NCBI GenBank assembly: GCA_963691705.1
Contig: OY829545.1
Location: 14,893,569 to 14,957,568, forward strand
Length of the DNA stretch: 64,000 bases
Reading direction: 5' to 3'
From: Viola odorata
Taxonomy: Eukaryota; Streptophyta; Magnoliopsida; Malpighiales; Violaceae
The translations under genes were made by a program, and so were the position numbers. Of the stretch, positions 60,044 to 64,000 are shown piece after piece (the stretch's first letter is position 1; every line of letters begins with the position of its first letter). The notes below the pieces were generated by a model that had not been told where the DNA came from, did no database searches, and was given only the letters and a program-made list of their open reading frames with translations.

Positions 60044-61908
60044 CCTAAATTTGTGCTCAGTGTTTTACAATTCTCCAAAGTTTTAGTCTCTTTCTTTGGG
60101 TAAACAACATTTAAAGTATTCTACTTCAAATCCTATAATTTAAATTTTGCAATTTACATTGTGCAATTTTCAAAAAAATTAATTTAAATATTTTTAATGA
60201 TTAAAAAATTCTAAAAAGAAATTAAAAGTTTTCCCAAATAAAATGGATGAAAAATGTAGTGACAAATAAGGTAGGGCACACATTACTGGAAAATTGAATA
60301 AATTTATGAGGGAAATGAAAAAAATTATCAACACAAAATAAATTGAAAAAAAATTCCAAAAATATTTAAATAGATTTTTTTCATTGTCATAGCCCTACAA
60401 TATTTTTCATAATTTCTCTACGATTTACATAATCTTTTACAACCTTTACCATTCTTTTGAAAAAAATTAGCTAGTTTGTTTTAGGAAAATAATTTTTCAA
60501 AAATAAATTACTTTATATTTTTTAGTTACTTTGAAGTTTCTATATAAAAAAAAAGTTACTTTGAAGGAAAATATTTTTTTCTCTTTTGGATGTCTTTAGA
60601 GAAAAAAATCACTTTCTTTACAAAATTAGCTTTCGAATTTAGCATACAAAATACAAAAAAGATTTTTAAAACAGGAAAGTGGATTTAATTTTATTAAGCT
60701 AACAATAAACTGATTTATATACACTTTTGAAATTTAAAGAGAAAATATTTGTTTTTATTCTTTTATTTAATTTGCATTTTTTATAATTTTTTTCTTTCTC
60801 CTGTTTCTCTTATTTTTTTAATCATCAAAAAATAATTCTATTTTTCTTCATTGTTTTATTATTTTTGAAATTTTATTATATTTTTAAAAATATTTATATA
60901 TAAAAAAATATTTTTAATACTTTATTTTAACAGCAGAAATTAAAGTTTAAAATATATGAAAACTTCAGGCACTAAAATTTAGAGTCGCAGTATGATAGAC
61001 TATTATTTAAGCCGTAGCCGGCCAACAATAAATGGATTCGAATTTAGATTTGGAGGTGTTACTCCGGACAAGTGGCACCGTAACTTTGCATACAAGTAAC
61101 CGACTCCTCATTGCCTAAAAGCCGCCCATAGCCAATTTTAAACGATTAATAATAACAGAGTAACGTCACGTAGCCTATCATGCACAGTGCAATAACTAAA
61201 AATTAAAAATTACAGCATACGACATATATGTATGTACATATTTATATAAATAATTTCTAAATAAATGTGGAGGAAAACCATATTTAGAAAGTCTTCTTCT
61301 TTTAAAAATTCAACAAAATTCAAATTAAAATATCCGCTAAAATTAAAAAATACATATCATTATATCAATATAATGGGATTCGAATTTAAATTTAAACTTT
61401 ATGTATTTTTACCACTAATAAAATAATTGGTAAGTCACATATCAATTTAATCAATTTTCCAACTCACTATCTTTTTAAAAAGTCCCGTGAAAAAGAAGCA
61501 AACAAAACCACTCGCGTAAGAATGATAGTAATGGATTTAACACCTTTAATGAATTGATAAAATTGACTTAATATAATAGGTTATGTTTTAATTAACAATA
61601 AAAGGCGTGCATGTCAAAATCAAATGATGGATCTAAACGGCAGATTCTAGAAAGTCTACTGTTCTTTGTAACCTTTTTCTAGAAACACTAATGCGCTGCG
61701 AATTCAACCATTAATCATCCTTTTCATTGGTTTATTATTTTATAAATTTCCATTAATCAACCATTAAGCTTGGTAAGAGGTAGCTTACCTACACATTTTT
61801 ACTATTTTTTTTCTCCTATAAACAACAGCACATCAACCATTAGTTTACACCATAGCCATCGAATTCATCTTTTTGCCATTACAAATCAATCTTTTATCAA
61901 AATTTATC
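60044..61908. other. intergenic upstream of P450 copy 3
   Basis: Very AT-rich, with no gene seen. CTATAAAC at about 61816-61823, roughly 90 nt before the ATG, is a plausible TATA box for copy 3. Confidence 0.5.
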
Positions 61909-63876
61909 ATGGGTGGTCATCAACTGGCCATTACTGCTCTGCTAACTTTGGTTCTTGTTCTTGCAATCACCAAGATTTTGCAATTAGGCTGGATTCTTGT
62001 CTGGAGGCCATATGTCTTGACCAAATTTTTCAAGAAACAAGGCGTCAAAGGCCCACCTTACTCATTTTTTCATGGATCTCTAAAGGATATCAGAAAATTC
62101 AAATTGGGTGCAAGAAACATAACTCTAGACTTGAATTCCAATGACATTATTCCAAAAGCTCTTCCACACTACCACGCTTGGTCGTCAATCTATGGTCAGT
62201 TCCCTTTTTATTTGGGTCTAGTGTTGCTGATTTATTATTATTTGTCTTCTCATCTAAAATTTTATGATGCAGGGGAGACAATGTTGCATTGGCAAGGGCC
62301 GATGCCGGTGATTACCATCCCGGACCCGGAGGTGGCAAAACACGTACTTGGAAACAAGTCCGGTTTCTGGGAAAAACCCAAGATGCGGCCTTCATCAATT
62401 GCGCTGGTCGGAAGAGGGTTGGGTACCATAAGTGGAGCAGATTGGGTCAGGCATAGAAAGATTATCAATCCTGCTTTCTCTACCGAAAAACTCAAGGTTC
62501 GTCTGTTTTGCAGGAATTATCACTCAGCTAATTCAGGTTGCTATCGTTTTCGTCGTGTCCACTGGTTTGATTGTTATTATGGTATTTGTGGCAGGCTATG
62601 ACAAAAAGAATGGCCGCGTGTACCACAGATATGGTTGATGAGTGGAAAAATCAGGGTGGAAATAATAAATTCGTTGAAATAGAGGCAAATCGAGAATTTC
62701 AAAAACTTACTGCTGATATAATTGCCCATACTGGGTTTAGTAGTAGCTATGTTGAAGGAAAAGAAGCATTTAAAGCATTACAAGACCTTCAAAAATTCTC
62801 TGCTTCCAAATTTACCGAGGTTGACATCCCTGGCGCCCAGTAAGTCCCCTCAAATTATTATCCTTATCGAAAGTTAGTCTTGTGAACATAATTAGTCTTG
62901 ATCAGTCGACCGAGTTTTGTTTGATTTTTTCCTGTTAGATATCTTCCTACTCCATCAAATTTGAGGATGTGGGAGCTGGATGCAAGAGTGAAGAAGCCAT
63001 TGAAGCGGATTATCGAAAGTAGATTGAGATCCGTGGCCGATGGGAATTCTAATGATGGATATGGTGATGATATACTTGGAGTGATGATTGAAGCCTTAGA
63101 TAGTGTTGGTGATAATAGAGATAATAGTCTCAAATTGAAGATGGATGAAGTAGTAGAGGAGTGTAAATCATTCTTCTTCGCCGGCCACGAAACCACCGCA
63201 AATTTGCTAACCTGGGCCACATTCTTGCTGAGCTTGCATCAAGATTGGCAAGAAAGAGTACGAGAAGAGGTTTTCAGTGAATGTGGGATGGCAATTCCTA
63301 ATACAAGCATGGTATCCAAGTTGAAATTGGTAAGCAATTTCCAATAACTTATCTAACTATTTAATGAGTCAACCTGATGCGAATGAGATTAATCGTAACC
63401 CGGAAGACTTAAATGATAACTGTGTTTGTTTGTTTGTTCTGCAGTCGAACATGGTTTTTCTCGAGACCCTGAGGCTTTACAATCCGGTGTTATGGCTGGG
63501 GAGGAACGCGGCAAAAGATATGGAATTGGGAGATCTTACGATTCCTAAAGGTACCCTAGTGGCAATTCCCATTGTTAAGATCCATAGGATGAAGGAATAT
63601 TGGGGAGAGGATGCTGATGAGTTCAATCCAATGAGGTTCAAGGATGGAATATCCCAAGCTGCCAAACACCCAAATGCATTTTTGCCATTTGGGATTGGGC
63701 CAAGGATTTGTATTGGCCAGAATTTTGCAATGTTGGAGGCAAAAACAGTGCTTGCTTTGCTTCTTCAGAAGTTTTCATTCTCACTTTCACCGCACTACAA
63801 GCATGCACCAACCCAAAACGTTATCGTGCAGCCGCAGTTTGGTATTCCAATCATCGCAAAGCCACTAGATTCCTAG
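61909..63876 (+). CDS. cytochrome P450, CYP709-like (CYP72 clan), copy 3
   Basis: Five exons (61909-62194, 62273-62496, 62595-62839, 62939-63329, 63445-63876) give 525 aa. Exons 1 and 2 have the same lengths as in copy 1, and all intron positions match. Introns are short (78-115 bp). Features: N-terminal anchor ([15 protein letters not shown]), hinge GVKGPPY, I-helix AGHETT (333-338), ExxR ETLR (389-392), FNPMRF, and haem loop [10 protein letters not shown] with Cys471. No lesions seen. Same expected role as copy 1: an ER-bound monooxygenase of unknown substrate. Residues that differ from copy 1 are spread along the protein, which suggests an older duplication than the copy 2/3 pair. Confidence 0.93.
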
Positions 63877-64000
63877 GTTCGCATATTATAAACGGCGATT
63901 CTTCATTATTACGTCTTTTTTTTTAAAAAGAGTTTTAATCTCATTTGCTAGGAGACTATATACATTTATGATAGTGTGTGTAAACCACAAATAATCATTT
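63877..64000 (+). other. 3' flank of copy 3 at the window edge
   Basis: AT-rich sequence, probable 3'UTR; cut by the window end. Confidence 0.5.

Overview
The window is nuclear DNA from a flowering plant, most likely a eudicot. The evidence is AT-rich intergenic DNA, many spliced genes with GT-AG introns, and plant-specific families (WRKY, Aux/IAA, a plastid protoporphyrinogen oxidase, ASY3, PIF-type bHLH, CYP709). It also carries a dense set of small transposons. I cannot name the species from sequence alone. Gene names come from recalled family motifs and from exon joins that keep the reading frame; no database search was run.

Layout: 0-1 kb holds a decayed or frameshifted DUF1517 fragment. 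At 4.1-6.8 kb there is a six-exon WRKY47-like gene (minus). From 7 to 19.5 kb there is no convincing gene, only transposon debris: a CACTA end, a Stowaway-like MITE, an hAT-type MITE, a foldback MITE and a Copia pol fossil. At 19.6-20.9 kb lies a two-exon class II GH19 chitinase (plus), followed by a 5'-truncated antisense LINE. At 23.8-24.8 kb is a degron-less Aux/IAA gene of the IAA20/IAA30 type (minus). At 28.2-31.3 kb is the chloroplast protoporphyrinogen oxidase gene, nine exons (minus). At 33.0-39.0 kb is the meiotic axis gene ASY3 (plus), with a 5'UTR intron and two probable GC-AG introns. At 39.57-42.11 kb is a non-autonomous LTR retrotransposon carrying a perfect 166-bp-arm palindrome and an array of heat-shock-element motifs. 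At 44.1-46.1 kb is a PIF-like bHLH gene with a MITE bearing two G-boxes in one intron. From 48.9 to 63.9 kb there is a CYP709-type P450 cluster: two intact genes, one pseudogene and one fragment split by nested transposons.

The genes belong to separate pathways (stress transcription, chitin defence, auxin response, tetrapyrrole synthesis, meiosis, light signalling, P450 metabolism), so there is no operon-like logic. The only functional cluster is the P450 array. The most unusual signals are non-coding: the LTR palindrome, the heat-shock-like array present in only one LTR, the G-box MITE inside a G-box-binding factor gene, and repeated 8-bp-duplication hAT-type insertions.
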